Of a DNA stretch of 64,000 nt, positions 27,499-36,626 are shown piece by piece. Made by a program: the position numbers and the translations under genes. Position 1 is the first letter of the stretch. Each line of letters starts with the position of its first letter. The notes beneath the pieces were generated by a model. The model had not been told where the DNA came from. It was given only the letters and a program-made list of their open reading frames with translations, and searched no databases. Source of the DNA: an uncultured Tenacibaculum sp. (GTDB taxonomy: Bacteria > Bacteroidota > Bacteroidia > Flavobacteriales > Flavobacteriaceae); NCBI RefSeq assembly GCF_947504135.1, contig NZ_CANNGG010000002.1, positions 1 through 64,000 on the forward strand. Reading direction: 5' to 3'.

Positions 27499-28377
27499 AT
27501 GAAGAATATATTAGTTACAGGAGCAAGTGGGCAATTAGGTTCAGAAATAAAGGAATTATCATTAAACTATGAGAGTTTTAATTTCTTTTTTGAAGACTCA
27601 AAAAGTTTAGATATTACTAATGCTACTCTTGTTGATAATTATATAGAAAAAAACAAGATTGATGGAGTAATCAATTGTTCAGGGTATACAGCAGTGGACA
27701 AAGCAGAAGAAGATTCAGAAAAGGCTGAAAAAATAAATGTTTATGGAGTTGAAAACTTAGTTAATTCAATAAAAAGTAGAGGAGGAAAATTAATTCATAT
27801 TTCTACCGATTATGTGTTTAATGGTGAAAGCTTTTTGCCCTATAAAGAAGAAGATAATATAGCTCCTTTAGGAGTGTATGGAAATACTAAGAGAAGAGGA
27901 GAGGAGGTTGTAGAGTCTTCATCTATTGAAGCTCTCATAATTAGAACGTCATGGGTGTATTCTGCCCACGGAAATAATTTTGTGAAAACGATGATGAGGT
28001 TAGGAAAAGAAAAGGAATCACTGAATGTTGTTTATGATCAAATAGGTACTCCAACTTATGCTAGAGATTTAGCGAAAGTATGTTTGCAACTTATTACTTT
28101 AGATCGAAAAATAGATAGAGATTCAAAAATATATCATTTTTCAAATGAAGGTATTACTTCATGGTATGATTTTGCAAAAGCAATTATGGAGTTTAGTAAT
28201 TTACCATGTGCAATTAATCCAATAGAATCTAAGGAGTATAAAACATTGGCTAAACGACCTCATTATTCGGTATTGAATAAGCAGAAAATAAAAAATGATT
28301 TTACTATAGAAATTCCTTACTGGAGAGACTCTTTAAAGGAATGTATATTTAAAATTAAACAAGAAGAAATGGTATGA
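27499..28377 (+). CDS. rmlD: dTDP-4-dehydrorhamnose reductase
   Basis: This is the last enzyme of dTDP-L-rhamnose synthesis, an NAD(P)H-dependent SDR of 292 residues. NILVTGASGQLGSEIKEL is the nucleotide-binding motif, NCSGYTAVDKAEEDSEKA the substrate motif, STDYVFNGE and VYGNTKRRGEE the catalytic Thr/Tyr/Lys set. Its stop codon overlaps the rmlB start by 4 bases. The order rmlD-rmlB apart from rmlA-rmlC is unusual compared with a single rmlBDAC operon. Confidence 0.95.
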   Translation: MKNILVTGASGQLGSEIKELSLNYESFNFFFEDSKSLDITNATLVDNYIEKNKIDGVINCSGYTAVDKAEEDSEKAEKINVYGVENLVNSIKSRGGKLIHISTDYVFNGESFLPYKEEDNIAPLGVYGNTKRRGEEVVESSSIEALIIRTSWVYSAHGNNFVKTMMRLGKEKESLNVVYDQIGTPTYARDLAKVCLQLITLDRKIDRDSKIYHFSNEGITSWYDFAKAIMEFSNLPCAINPIESKEYKTLAKRPHYSVLNKQKIKNDFTIEIPYWRDSLKECIFKIKQEEMV

Positions 28378-29423
28378 AAAACATAGTAGTTACAGGAGGA
28401 GCAGGTTTTATAGGGTCACATGTAGTTAGACTATTTGTTAACAACTATCCTGATTATAATATCATTAACTTAGATCTTCTTACATATGCTGGAAACCTTG
28501 AGAATTTAAAAGATATTGAAGGGAAACCAAATTATACGTTTGTTAAGGCTGACATTTGTGATTATGATACAGTAGCTTGTATTTTTTCAAAATACAAGAT
28601 AGATGCAGTAATTCACTTGGCGGCTGAATCTCATGTAGATCGATCGATAAAAGATCCTTTCTCTTTTGCAAGAACCAACGTAATGGGAACATTGACTTTA
28701 TTACAGGTAGCTAAAAACTATTGGGGAGACAATTTTGAAAACAAGTTATTTTATCATGTATCAACAGATGAGGTGTACGGTTCTTTAGGTGATGAAGGTT
28801 TCTTTTTAGAAACTACAGCATATGATCCGCATTCACCATATTCAGCATCGAAGGCTTCGTCAGATCATTTTGTAAGAGCTTTTTACGATACCTATGGTTT
28901 GCCGGTTGTGATTTCAAATTGTTCAAATAATTATGGTTCGTATCAATTTCCAGAAAAGTTAATACCGTTATTTATCAATAATATTTGTAACAACAAGCCT
29001 TTACCGGTGTATGGAAAAGGAGATAATGTGAGAGATTGGTTGTTTGTAAACGATCATGCAAGAGCAATTAATGTTATTTTTCATGAAGGAAAATTAGGAG
29101 ATACTTACAATATTGGAGGATTCAATGAGTGGAAGAATATCGATTTAATTAGGGTGTTAATAAAAACAGTAGATAAGCTTCTTGGGAGAGAAGAAGGTAC
29201 TTCTGAAAAGTTAATTACTTATGTAGCAGATAGAGCTGGACACGATTATCGTTACGCTATAGATTCTTCAAAATTAAAAAATGAGTTAGGGTGGGAACCT
29301 TCTTTACAGTTTGAGGAGGGAATTGAGAAAACGGTAAAATGGTATTTAGAAAATGAAGACTGGGTGCAACATGTTACTAGCGGAGCGTATCAAAAGTACT
29401 ACCAACAAATGTATGAGGAGTAA
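28374..29423 (+). CDS. rmlB: dTDP-glucose 4,6-dehydratase
   Basis: This is the second enzyme of the dTDP-rhamnose pathway, 349 residues. NIVVTGGAGFIGSHVVRLF, LDLLTYAGNLENL, HLAAESHVDRSI, STDEVYGSLG and SPYSASKASSDHFVRAF (catalytic YxxxK) are diagnostic of RmlB. It overlaps rmlD by 4 bases. Beyond its stop the + strand carries only repeats and a terminator. Confidence 0.96.
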   Translation: MKNIVVTGGAGFIGSHVVRLFVNNYPDYNIINLDLLTYAGNLENLKDIEGKPNYTFVKADICDYDTVACIFSKYKIDAVIHLAAESHVDRSIKDPFSFARTNVMGTLTLLQVAKNYWGDNFENKLFYHVSTDEVYGSLGDEGFFLETTAYDPHSPYSASKASSDHFVRAFYDTYGLPVVISNCSNNYGSYQFPEKLIPLFINNICNNKPLPVYGKGDNVRDWLFVNDHARAINVIFHEGKLGDTYNIGGFNEWKNIDLIRVLIKTVDKLLGREEGTSEKLITYVADRAGHDYRYAIDSSKLKNELGWEPSLQFEEGIEKTVKWYLENEDWVQHVTSGAYQKYYQQMYEE

Positions 29424-29464
29424 CTTAGCTATTGTAAAAAACACTTTTTCAAAAAATAGGATAT

Positions 29465-29601
29465 GTCATTTCGATCGTAGGGAGAAATCTTTAGGTTCAG
29501 TGTAGCTAATCTCAAGGTTATGAGTTAATCCTCTTAATAAGATTTAGCTGCGCTGAACCTGTCGGTTTCTCATATTCGTTACCACTTATATTCGAAATGA
29601 C
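29465..29601. repeat. Imperfect inverted repeat element (GTCATTTCGA...TCGAAATGAC), copy 2
   Basis: It has the same ends as 24413-24526, with about 23 extra bases. Near the right end it reads AGCTGCGCTGAACCTGTCGG, absent from copy 1. Two copies, both at the ends of sugar gene blocks, support a mobile or recombinogenic element. There is no coding content. Confidence 0.65.
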
Positions 29602-29711
29602 ATTTTGTTTGTTATTTTCCAAAGAGAGATCGGAGGAATATCAACTGCGACCTATTTTCATTTTAATAGAATTTCAATAATGAAAACTCTCTTTTTCAAA
29701 GAATAGTATGC

Positions 29712-29834
29712 AAAAGCTTCGAGATTCAGGCGTGAAACGCCGCGAAGTTTTGTGTACGGTTCTGAGCAGCAGAAATTCCTATTGAAAAAGTGTCCTTTTT
29801 TGATTCGTTTTTTGGACAAGCAAAAAATGAATAA
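29712..29834 (+). repeat. Dispersed structured repeat, copy E
   Basis: This full-length copy runs to GAAT at 29832. Its inner stem is GGCGT-GAA-ACGCC, the C-G version of the covarying pair. The second hairpin is slightly broken (TTCTGA-GCA-GCAGAA). The CGACCTATTTTCATTTTA module precedes it at 29650-29667. A strong terminator follows 12 bases later. Confidence 0.92.
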
Positions 29835-29845
29835 GGAATAAAAAT

Positions 29846-29878
29846 AAAAAGCCAAAACTAACTTAGTTTTGGCTTTTT
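29846..29878. terminator. Bidirectional terminator between rmlB and the LysM gene
   Basis: This is a perfect 16-base inverted repeat (AAAAAGCCAAAACTAA, one base, then its complement) ending in TTTTT on both strands. It sits between converging transcripts: rmlB on + and the LysM lipoprotein gene on the minus strand. Confidence 0.9.
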
Positions 29879-29897
29879 ATTATACTGTATTTTTAGC

Positions 29898-31721
29898 TTA
29901 TCTCAGCCTACTTAAGCTAAGGTCTTTGTTGTATTTTATAACAAACAAACCATTATTACTACTGCTTCCAAATACTTTTTTACGATAGTCGAATTTACTT
30001 TCTACACGTAATGAAGCTCCCTTTTTAAAGGTAGTGTCAAGATCTTCACCAGAAGCTAAACGCATTAATATATCATAAGTAATATCAAATCCTTTAACGG
30101 CATAATCTGAAGGAATCGTATTATTGACTTGTAAATATTTTTCGGTAAAAGTTTTAGTTTCTAAAGCATCTTCATCAGTATAGGTGTCTGAAACATAGGT
30201 AAAGTTAATACTGGCTAATTTATTGTTGTCAATTCTGTAATATGCATCTCCTTTATTAGGAGAGAATACTTGAACATTGGTTTCATCAGGTAATCCAATC
30301 ATGCTATTTAAAGCATCAGCAACCACAACATTATCATCAGAAGCAATAATTACCCAATTTTGTTTTTTAGAAGACATTTTTCTTGTAAAACGGTCTCTTT
30401 TTATATACCCTTTTTCAGGTTTTAAAATATGAATGTTGTTAATACTGTCATGTTGTTTTAGTTCAGAAACAATTTTAGAAACTAAACGATTAGATTCATT
30501 TTTGTCATCTCCAACAACAAAAATCTCTTGATCTTTATAACTGTCCTTTAAATAAGAGGTTAAATAATTAGTATACCTGCTTTTTTCAGGAGCTGTTTTT
30601 ACCAATTTAGAAGAAGAAAATTTTTCTTGATTATTAGAATAATGAGGGAATATAACAGGAACATTCACTCCTTTTGCAACAACTTCAGCTTTGTCTGAGT
30701 AAAAAGGACCAATAACTACATCAACATTTTCTAGTTTGTTTTCATTTAGAATGGTATTAATGTTTTTACCTCTGTTACCAGTGTCAAAAACATTAACATC
30801 TATGTTCACTCCTTGTTTTTTGATAGAATCAATACCGATTTCTGCACCCATATAAAAATCCGTTACCATGTTTGCTAATTGATTTTTTTCAAAAATATCT
30901 TTACTTGATTTTTCTACATACTCATCTGCTCTAAAAGGAAGTAAGATAGCTAAGTTGATAGAAGTATCTTCTTCGATAAAATCTTTGTAAAAAGTATAAT
31001 TTTCAGCTTCGTTTACTTCTTCAATAGGTTTTATTTTTAATAATTGACCTATTGATAGTTTGTTATCTGCTAAATCAGGATATTCAGGATTTAAACGTAA
31101 AATTTCTTCTTTTGAAACATTGTAAAAACGTGTTAAACCATACATGGTTTCTTTGCTTTTAACCGTGTGGGTTAAAAATTTTGCTAAAACCTCTTCTTTG
31201 TCAATAGTAATCGTTTTCTTAATTTCTTTGACTTTTAATACTTGACCAATACTCAAATTGTTACTTTCAATATTGGTGTATTCAGGGTTGTATTTAAGTA
31301 AGTCGTCTTTGGTAATTCCATACTGTTTAGTGATTCGGTATACGGTTTCACCTTTTTGTACCTCATGAGTTTCGTACTCAATAATGGTTTGTTGATAAAC
31401 AGTATCATTTTCTTCAGGTTCGGAAGTTGAATCCTCAATAGTTTCAATAGTGGTTGGTTCTTCTTCTGAAGAAGGAGTAGATGTAGAAGTACTATTTTTA
31501 AGCTTAGGATTTGGAATTACAATTACCGTATTTGCTTCTGGACGTCTGCTAACATCAGGATTTAAACGTAATAAATCTTTTGTTTTCATATCCAAACGAT
31601 CAGCAATGTCGCGCATCGTTTCGCCTTCTTGAACTTTATACGATACATAACGTTTTTGCTGTCCGCAAGAAATGGTGAAAGTTAAGATACAAACTAATAG
31701 TAAAAACTGTAATTTCTTCAT
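29898..31721 (-). CDS. LysM-repeat lipoprotein with periplasmic-binding-protein domain
   Basis: This 607-residue protein has a lipoprotein signal (MKKLQFLLLVCILTFTISCG, lipid-anchored Cys in ISCG). Three LysM peptidoglycan-binding repeats lie about residues 23-72 (YKVQEGETMRDIADRLDM), 112-163 (HEVQKGETVYRITKQYGI) and 180-228 (HTVKSKETMYGLTRFYNV). The rest, from about 250, resembles a type 1 periplasmic-binding-protein fold (LAILLPFRADEYV, VDVVIGPFYSDKAEVVA). Such fusions are conserved in Flavobacteriia beside guaA; their ligand is unknown. It probably sits in the outer membrane facing the cell wall. It lies 33 bases downstream of guaA and may be co-transcribed. Confidence 0.88.
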   Translation of the reverse strand: MKKLQFLLLVCILTFTISCGQQKRYVSYKVQEGETMRDIADRLDMKTKDLLRLNPDVSRRPEANTVIVIPNPKLKNSTSTSTPSSEEEPTTIETIEDSTSEPEENDTVYQQTIIEYETHEVQKGETVYRITKQYGITKDDLLKYNPEYTNIESNNLSIGQVLKVKEIKKTITIDKEEVLAKFLTHTVKSKETMYGLTRFYNVSKEEILRLNPEYPDLADNKLSIGQLLKIKPIEEVNEAENYTFYKDFIEEDTSINLAILLPFRADEYVEKSSKDIFEKNQLANMVTDFYMGAEIGIDSIKKQGVNIDVNVFDTGNRGKNINTILNENKLENVDVVIGPFYSDKAEVVAKGVNVPVIFPHYSNNQEKFSSSKLVKTAPEKSRYTNYLTSYLKDSYKDQEIFVVGDDKNESNRLVSKIVSELKQHDSINNIHILKPEKGYIKRDRFTRKMSSKKQNWVIIASDDNVVVADALNSMIGLPDETNVQVFSPNKGDAYYRIDNNKLASINFTYVSDTYTDEDALETKTFTEKYLQVNNTIPSDYAVKGFDITYDILMRLASGEDLDTTFKKGASLRVESKFDYRKKVFGSSSNNGLFVIKYNKDLSLSRLR

Positions 31722-31754
31722 CTACTCTTTTTTTATTTTTAATTTAATAGTGGG

Positions 31755-33290
31755 TTACTCCCATTCAATTGTTGCTGGTGGTTTAGAGCTAATGTCATAC
31801 ACAACTCTATTAACACCTTTTACATTATTTATTATTTTATTTGATGTTTTCTGTAAAAACTCATAAGGTAAATTTACCCAATCAGCGGTCATACCATCGG
31901 TACTTTCAACTGCTCTTAACGCAACTACTTTTTCGTAGGTTCTTTCATCACCCATCACTCCAACTGAGTTTACTGGTAATAAAATAGCACCTGCTTGCCA
32001 TACTTTATCGTACAATCCGCTTTCTTTTAATCCGTTGATAAACACTGCGTCGACTTCTTGCAAAATACGAACTTTCTCAGCGGTAATATCACCTAAGATT
32101 CTGATAGCTAAACCAGGACCAGGGAAAGGATGACGACCTAATAGTTCTGGGTCAATTCCCATAGATGCACCTACACGACGAACTTCATCTTTAAAAATCA
32201 TACGTAAAGGCTCTACTACTTTCAACTTCATGAAATCTGGTAAACCACCTACGTTATGGTGACTCTTAATCGTTGCTGATGGTCCACCGTTTACAGAAAC
32301 TGATTCAATTACATCTGGATAAATCGTTCCTTGTGCTAACCACTTTGCATCTTCTATTTGGTGTGCTTCATCGTCAAAAACATCGATAAAAACTTTACCG
32401 ATAGCCTTACGTTTTGCTTCTGGGTCACTTAATCCAGCTAACTCGCCCAAAAAGCGTGCCGAAGCATCTACTCCTTTAACGTTTAATCCCATACCTTCGT
32501 ATTGTTTTAATACGTCGGTAAATTCATTTTTACGTAATAATCCGTTGTTTACGAAAATACAGTGTAAATTGCTTCCAATAGCTTTGTGTAATAAAACAGC
32601 AGCTACGGTAGAATCTACTCCTCCAGATAATCCTAAAACAACTTTATCATTACCTATTTTAGCTTTTAACTCAGCAACAGTTTCATCAACAAATGAATCT
32701 GGTGTCCAAGTTTGAGCAACTCCAGCTATAGTAACTAAAAAGTTTTGTAATAATTGTTTACCGTCAGTAGAATGATATACTTCTGGGTGGAATTGTATTG
32801 CATAGGTAGTTTCACCTTCAATCTTATAAGCTGCATTTTCAACATCGTGCGTGCTGGCTAATAAGGATCCTCCAGTAGGTAATTCTTTGATGGTGTCTGA
32901 ATGACTCATCCAAACTTGACTTCCTTCAGAAATTCCTTTAAAGAATTCTTCACCTTCTTTAATGAAAGATAAGTTAGCTCTACCATACTCACGAGTGTTG
33001 GAAGGTGCTACCAATCCGCCAGAAAAATGTGCTAAGTATTGTGCTCCATAGCAAACCGCCAATAAAGGTTTTTTACCTCTTATTTCAGATAAATCTGGAT
33101 GTGGAGCTTCTTCTGAACGAACCGATGACGGACTTCCAGAAAGGATTACAGCTTTAAAATCGTTTAAATTTTGTGGTATTTTGTTGTAAGGGTGAATTTC
33201 ACAATAGATGTTTAATTCTCTTACACGGCGCGCAATTAACTGCGTGTATTGCGATCCGAAATCTAATATAAGTACGTTGTGTTGTTGCAT
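31755..33290 (-). CDS. guaA: GMP synthase (glutamine-hydrolysing)
   Basis: This enzyme converts XMP to GMP using glutamine and ATP. The class I glutamine amidotransferase domain (about residues 5-190) has [10 protein letters not shown] with the catalytic Cys and FHPEVYHS with the His-Glu pair. The ATP pyrophosphatase domain has [17 protein letters not shown], and the C-terminal dimerisation domain ends [18 protein letters not shown]...PATIEWE. The start is ATG 33290 ([17 protein letters not shown]); a TTG two codons earlier is unlikely. TATTTTTG lies 4 bases before the ATG; if it is the -7 element the mRNA would be nearly leaderless. Confidence 0.97.
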   Translation of the reverse strand: MQQHNVLILDFGSQYTQLIARRVRELNIYCEIHPYNKIPQNLNDFKAVILSGSPSSVRSEEAPHPDLSEIRGKKPLLAVCYGAQYLAHFSGGLVAPSNTREYGRANLSFIKEGEEFFKGISEGSQVWMSHSDTIKELPTGGSLLASTHDVENAAYKIEGETTYAIQFHPEVYHSTDGKQLLQNFLVTIAGVAQTWTPDSFVDETVAELKAKIGNDKVVLGLSGGVDSTVAAVLLHKAIGSNLHCIFVNNGLLRKNEFTDVLKQYEGMGLNVKGVDASARFLGELAGLSDPEAKRKAIGKVFIDVFDDEAHQIEDAKWLAQGTIYPDVIESVSVNGGPSATIKSHHNVGGLPDFMKLKVVEPLRMIFKDEVRRVGASMGIDPELLGRHPFPGPGLAIRILGDITAEKVRILQEVDAVFINGLKESGLYDKVWQAGAILLPVNSVGVMGDERTYEKVVALRAVESTDGMTADWVNLPYEFLQKTSNKIINNVKGVNRVVYDISSKPPATIEWE

Positions 33291-33361
33291 GCGCAAAAAT
33301 AGTACTTACATTTTAGATTTGCGAGAATATTTAAGAAGAAATTCTTACTGTTTAAGAAACT

Positions 33362-34426
33362 TTAATACTTGTAAACAATTGCGTTAATATTCATACCTGC
33401 TCCGACAGAGGCAAGAATGATGACATCCCCTTTTTTTACTTCTTGGTTTTCAATATTTCCTTTTAATACCAAATCAAGTAGAGTAGGGACGGTTGCTACG
33501 GAACTATTACCTAATTTATGAATACTCATAGGCATAACTCCTTCAGGAATTGGTTTCTTATACAGACGATAAAAACGTTTGATGATGGCTTCATCCATTT
33601 TTTCGTTTGCTTGATGAATGAAAACTTTTTTAACATCATCAATTGAAACTCCGCTTTTATCTAAAGCAGTTTGCATAGCTTTAGGTACATTATTTAAAGC
33701 GAACTCATAAATTTTGCGTCCGTGCATTTTAATGTAACGAACATCTTTGTCTTTGCTTTTATCGTTTGAATTTCCGAAGAATAAATAATAAGCTTCATCT
33801 TTGGTGAAGGTTTGTGAAGCATGACTTAAAATTCCACTGTCATTTTTATCGGTAGCTTCAACAATACATGCCCCAGCACCATCACTATAAATCATAGAGT
33901 CACGGTCATTTATGTCAACGACTCTCGATAAGGTTTCACCACCAATGACTAAACATTTTTTAGCGATACCAGCTTTGATAAAAGCTTGTGCTTGAATTAC
34001 GCCTTCCACCCAACCAGGGCAACCAAATAAAATGTCGTAAGCAACACAATTTGGGTTCTCAATTTGGAGTAAATACTTTACACGAGTAGCCAAACTAGGG
34101 AGAATATCACTTTGAATAGCGTCTTTTTTTACATCCCCAAAATTATGTGCAAAAATGATGTAGTCTAATTCCTCTGGATTAATATTGGCATCTTCAATGG
34201 CTTTTTTGGCTGCAAAATACCCTAAATCAGAGGCTTTATTTTCATCTTTTGCATAGCGACGCTCTTCAATACCAGTAATGGATTTGAATTTTTCAATAAT
34301 TATAGGGTTAGGATTATCAAAAGAGGTTCCATCTGCATTTAAAAATACATGATTGTTAAAGTTAGTATTTTCCTTTTTGATAGATGGAATGAATGAACCT
34401 GTTCCTGTAATTACTGATAATTTCAT
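33362..34426 (-). CDS. 3-oxoacyl-ACP synthase III family protein (FabH-like)
   Basis: This 354-residue thiolase-fold condensing enzyme has the active-site cysteine in YDILFGCPGWVEGVIQA about residue 125. The histidine follows in VFIHQANEKMDEAIIKR and the asparagine in KLGNSSVATVPTLLDLVL. It matches the Bacteroidota ketoacyl-ACP synthase III group that is distinct from the housekeeping FabH and often stands alone. It may start special fatty acids or condense another acyl-CoA. It is flanked by 65 and 174 non-coding bases, so it is probably a single-gene unit. Confidence 0.88.
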   Translation of the reverse strand: MKLSVITGTGSFIPSIKKENTNFNNHVFLNADGTSFDNPNPIIIEKFKSITGIEERRYAKDENKASDLGYFAAKKAIEDANINPEELDYIIFAHNFGDVKKDAIQSDILPSLATRVKYLLQIENPNCVAYDILFGCPGWVEGVIQAQAFIKAGIAKKCLVIGGETLSRVVDINDRDSMIYSDGAGACIVEATDKNDSGILSHASQTFTKDEAYYLFFGNSNDKSKDKDVRYIKMHGRKIYEFALNNVPKAMQTALDKSGVSIDDVKKVFIHQANEKMDEAIIKRFYRLYKKPIPEGVMPMSIHKLGNSSVATVPTLLDLVLKGNIENQEVKKGDVIILASVGAGMNINAIVYKY

Positions 34427-34600
34427 TGAAATAAATGATTTTTTAGGGTTGAGTAATTACAAATAAAGCATTTTTATTGACGATAACCTTTTTATTTATA
34501 GTCAATTTTAAAGATTTGTTAGATTCTTAAAAAAATAGGATTAAATTATTTTTTTAGAAATTAGGAATCATCTTTTTTATGATTTTGATGTTTAAGTACT

Positions 34601-35083
34601 TTATAAATAAGAACTATCAAAAGAAAATGGTAATAATGAAAGCAAAGATTCTGTTTTTACAATTTGCCCAACTTCTCCCATAAATAGTATTTGAATCGGT
34701 TGTTTTTGATTGATTTCATATTCTGATAACGTTTGGCGGCAAGCACCACAAGGGCCAACAGGTTTGTTGACTATAGAGTTTTCAGAAGCAGCAGTAATGG
34801 CTATCTTTTTTACCTTCATGTTTGGATACTCAGAACCTGCTTTCCAAATAGCAACACGCTCAGCACACATACCTGAGGGGTAGGCTGCGCTTTCTTGATT
34901 GTTTCCTAAAATGATTTCTCCATTATCAAGAAGTAAAGCAGCTCCTACATTAAATTTTGAGTAAGGAGCATAGGCTTTTTGTCTAGCTTCAACTGCTTTT
35001 TCTAATAAGAAAGTATCTTCGGCTGACAGTTGAGAGATATCATCAAACAACGTAGCGGAGGTGGTTACATTAATTTTCTTCAT
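34601..35083 (-). CDS. cdd: Cytidine deaminase
   Basis: This homotetrameric zinc-type cytidine deaminase (160 residues from ATG 35083; a TTG six codons upstream is less likely) acts in pyrimidine salvage. RQKAYAPYSKFNVGAALLLDNGE is the substrate-binding segment, SGMCAERVAIWKAG holds the zinc-binding Cys and catalytic Glu, and GPCGACRQTL the other two cysteines. It lies downstream of porV, from which a hairpin terminator separates it. Confidence 0.95.
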   Translation of the reverse strand: MKKINVTTSATLFDDISQLSAEDTFLLEKAVEARQKAYAPYSKFNVGAALLLDNGEIILGNNQESAAYPSGMCAERVAIWKAGSEYPNMKVKKIAITAASENSIVNKPVGPCGACRQTLSEYEINQKQPIQILFMGEVGQIVKTESLLSLLPFSFDSSYL

Positions 35084-35102
35084 AGTGAATAAATTAGTCA
35101 AA

Positions 35103-35127
35103 AAAAGCAGTCGTGTAGACTGCTTTT
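35103..35127 (-). terminator. Terminator after porV
   Basis: AAAAGCAGTC-GTGTA-GACTGCTTTT forms a 10-base stem. On the minus strand it is followed by a run of T, so it ends the porV transcript before cdd. Confidence 0.8.
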
Positions 35128-35163
35128 GTATTCTGATACGAATTTATAAAAAAAATACGAGTT

Positions 35164-36264
35164 TTAGTAAATTTCATAAAGTTCTCCTAAATCAAAAGAA
35201 AGAGAAAAACGTAAGGTGTTTTCTAACGGGTTGTTTACCTCTGCTGTATTGATTAAGTAGGATAAGTCAATGTTAAAATCTTTGGTAGCAAAACCTGCCC
35301 CCAAGGTAAAGTACTGGCGTTGCCCTTTTTTTGGGCTCTCATGGAAATATCCTGTTCTTAAAGCAAAAGAATTATTGTACAAATATTCAGCACCAATAGC
35401 CCAAGTAGTTTCTTGTAGTTCTTCTTCAAAGCTTCTATCTCCTAAAGAAGTATACATTCCTTCAAACCACCCTCTATCTGAATTAGGGTTAGAAGGTACC
35501 AATAGTTTAGTGAATTCTAAATTCAATCCTAAGATGTTTAAATCATCAAAAATAAAATCGAATCCACCCCCAATTTTAGCGTTGGTGGGGATAAAGTTTG
35601 GTACTCCAGGGGTGTACTCTACTTTAGGTCCTATGTTGGCTATGTTAAACCCTAATCGGTAACGACCATTAAAATTACCATAGTTTGCCTCTTTTGATTG
35701 GTAATATCCAGAAATATCAACTGCAAAAGAATTAACAGCGTTTAAATTAGAATCAGTACTTCTAATTTTATAATTAGAATGTATATATTTAAGACCGATA
35801 CCCATAGAGAAGGTTTCACTTAGTTTTAACGAATAAATTCCTGTAATGGCTAATTCATTAGGGTTTTCTGCGCCGTTAGAAATACCTCCTAAGTCATATA
35901 ATGCTACTTCTCCTAAAGAAAAATATTTTAAGTTTATTCCCCAAGCAGATTTTTCACTATACCTACTAACATAGGAACCTCCACCTACAAAAATATCATC
36001 GGTAAGGTTTCTAAGCCAAGGAGTGTAATTAACACCAACACTAATTTTATTTTGATTAAAAGCAGTTTTTGCTGGGTTGTGAAAAATAGCGAAAGCATCA
36101 GAAGATGTTGCAACACCAATGTCTCCCATGCCACCAGCTCTAGCATCGGGTGTAATCAATAAAAAAGGCATTGCCGTTGTATTTATTGATGTTTCATTTT
36201 GGGCTTGTACTTTGTTTTGAAGGGTAAAGCACACAAAAAATAATACGATCGATAATTTTTTCAT
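35164..36264 (-). CDS. porV: Type IX secretion outer-membrane protein PorV (LptO)
   Basis: This 366-residue FadL-like outer membrane beta-barrel has a signal peptide (MKKLSIVLFFVCFTLQNKVQAQ). TTAMPFLLITPDARAGGMGDIGVATSSDAFAIFHNPAKTAF is the strongly conserved PorV opening. PorV shuttles T9SS cargo and joins PorU in the attachment complex. In Flavobacterium johnsoniae, as I recall, porU lies between gldJ and porV; here the gap to gldJ is only 362 bases and porU is missing. A -7 element TATATTTG lies 26 bases upstream of the start. Confidence 0.93.
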   Translation of the reverse strand: MKKLSIVLFFVCFTLQNKVQAQNETSINTTAMPFLLITPDARAGGMGDIGVATSSDAFAIFHNPAKTAFNQNKISVGVNYTPWLRNLTDDIFVGGGSYVSRYSEKSAWGINLKYFSLGEVALYDLGGISNGAENPNELAITGIYSLKLSETFSMGIGLKYIHSNYKIRSTDSNLNAVNSFAVDISGYYQSKEANYGNFNGRYRLGFNIANIGPKVEYTPGVPNFIPTNAKIGGGFDFIFDDLNILGLNLEFTKLLVPSNPNSDRGWFEGMYTSLGDRSFEEELQETTWAIGAEYLYNNSFALRTGYFHESPKKGQRQYFTLGAGFATKDFNIDLSYLINTAEVNNPLENTLRFSLSFDLGELYEIY

Positions 36265-36289
36265 GTAAAAAATTTGGTTAATTGTTTAG

Positions 36290-36297
36290 CAAATATA
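36290..36297 (-). promoter_or_regulatory. Probable -7 element of porV promoter
   Basis: Reading the minus strand, TATATTTG fits TAnnTTTG exactly, and a start about 7 bases on would leave a leader of some 20 bases before porV ATG 36264. The 362-base divergent region 36265-36626 contains no gene; on the + side TTG (36570) and TAAATTG (36592) at 19-base spacing are a weaker candidate for gldJ. Confidence 0.5.
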
Positions 36298-36626
36298 TAA
36301 TTTTAATTGAAGGATTATCGGGGTTTTATGTATACTTTGACAGTAAAAATGTTATTTTGGATTACTTTTCTGTAACTACATTAACGATAAGACAGAGAAT
36401 ATATTATATAGACTACCTTTGATTTATCTTTTATCATATTTGAAATAATAAATTTTTAACGGTTGTTATTTTAATCTTTTTCTTAGATTCGTAATACTAA
36501 AGTTGAAAATACATCGTTTGTAATCTAGCGAGGTTAAGGTTGCAAAAAGAGAATTTGTAACTAAATTAGTTGTAAGAAATTAGAAATATTGTAAATTGCG
36601 ACACCCTTAAAAACAGTTTAAAATAC

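Noticed and set aside
35270..35662. 130-codon + strand ORF
   Set aside because: It is antisense to porV, a clear outer membrane protein gene, and matches no family.
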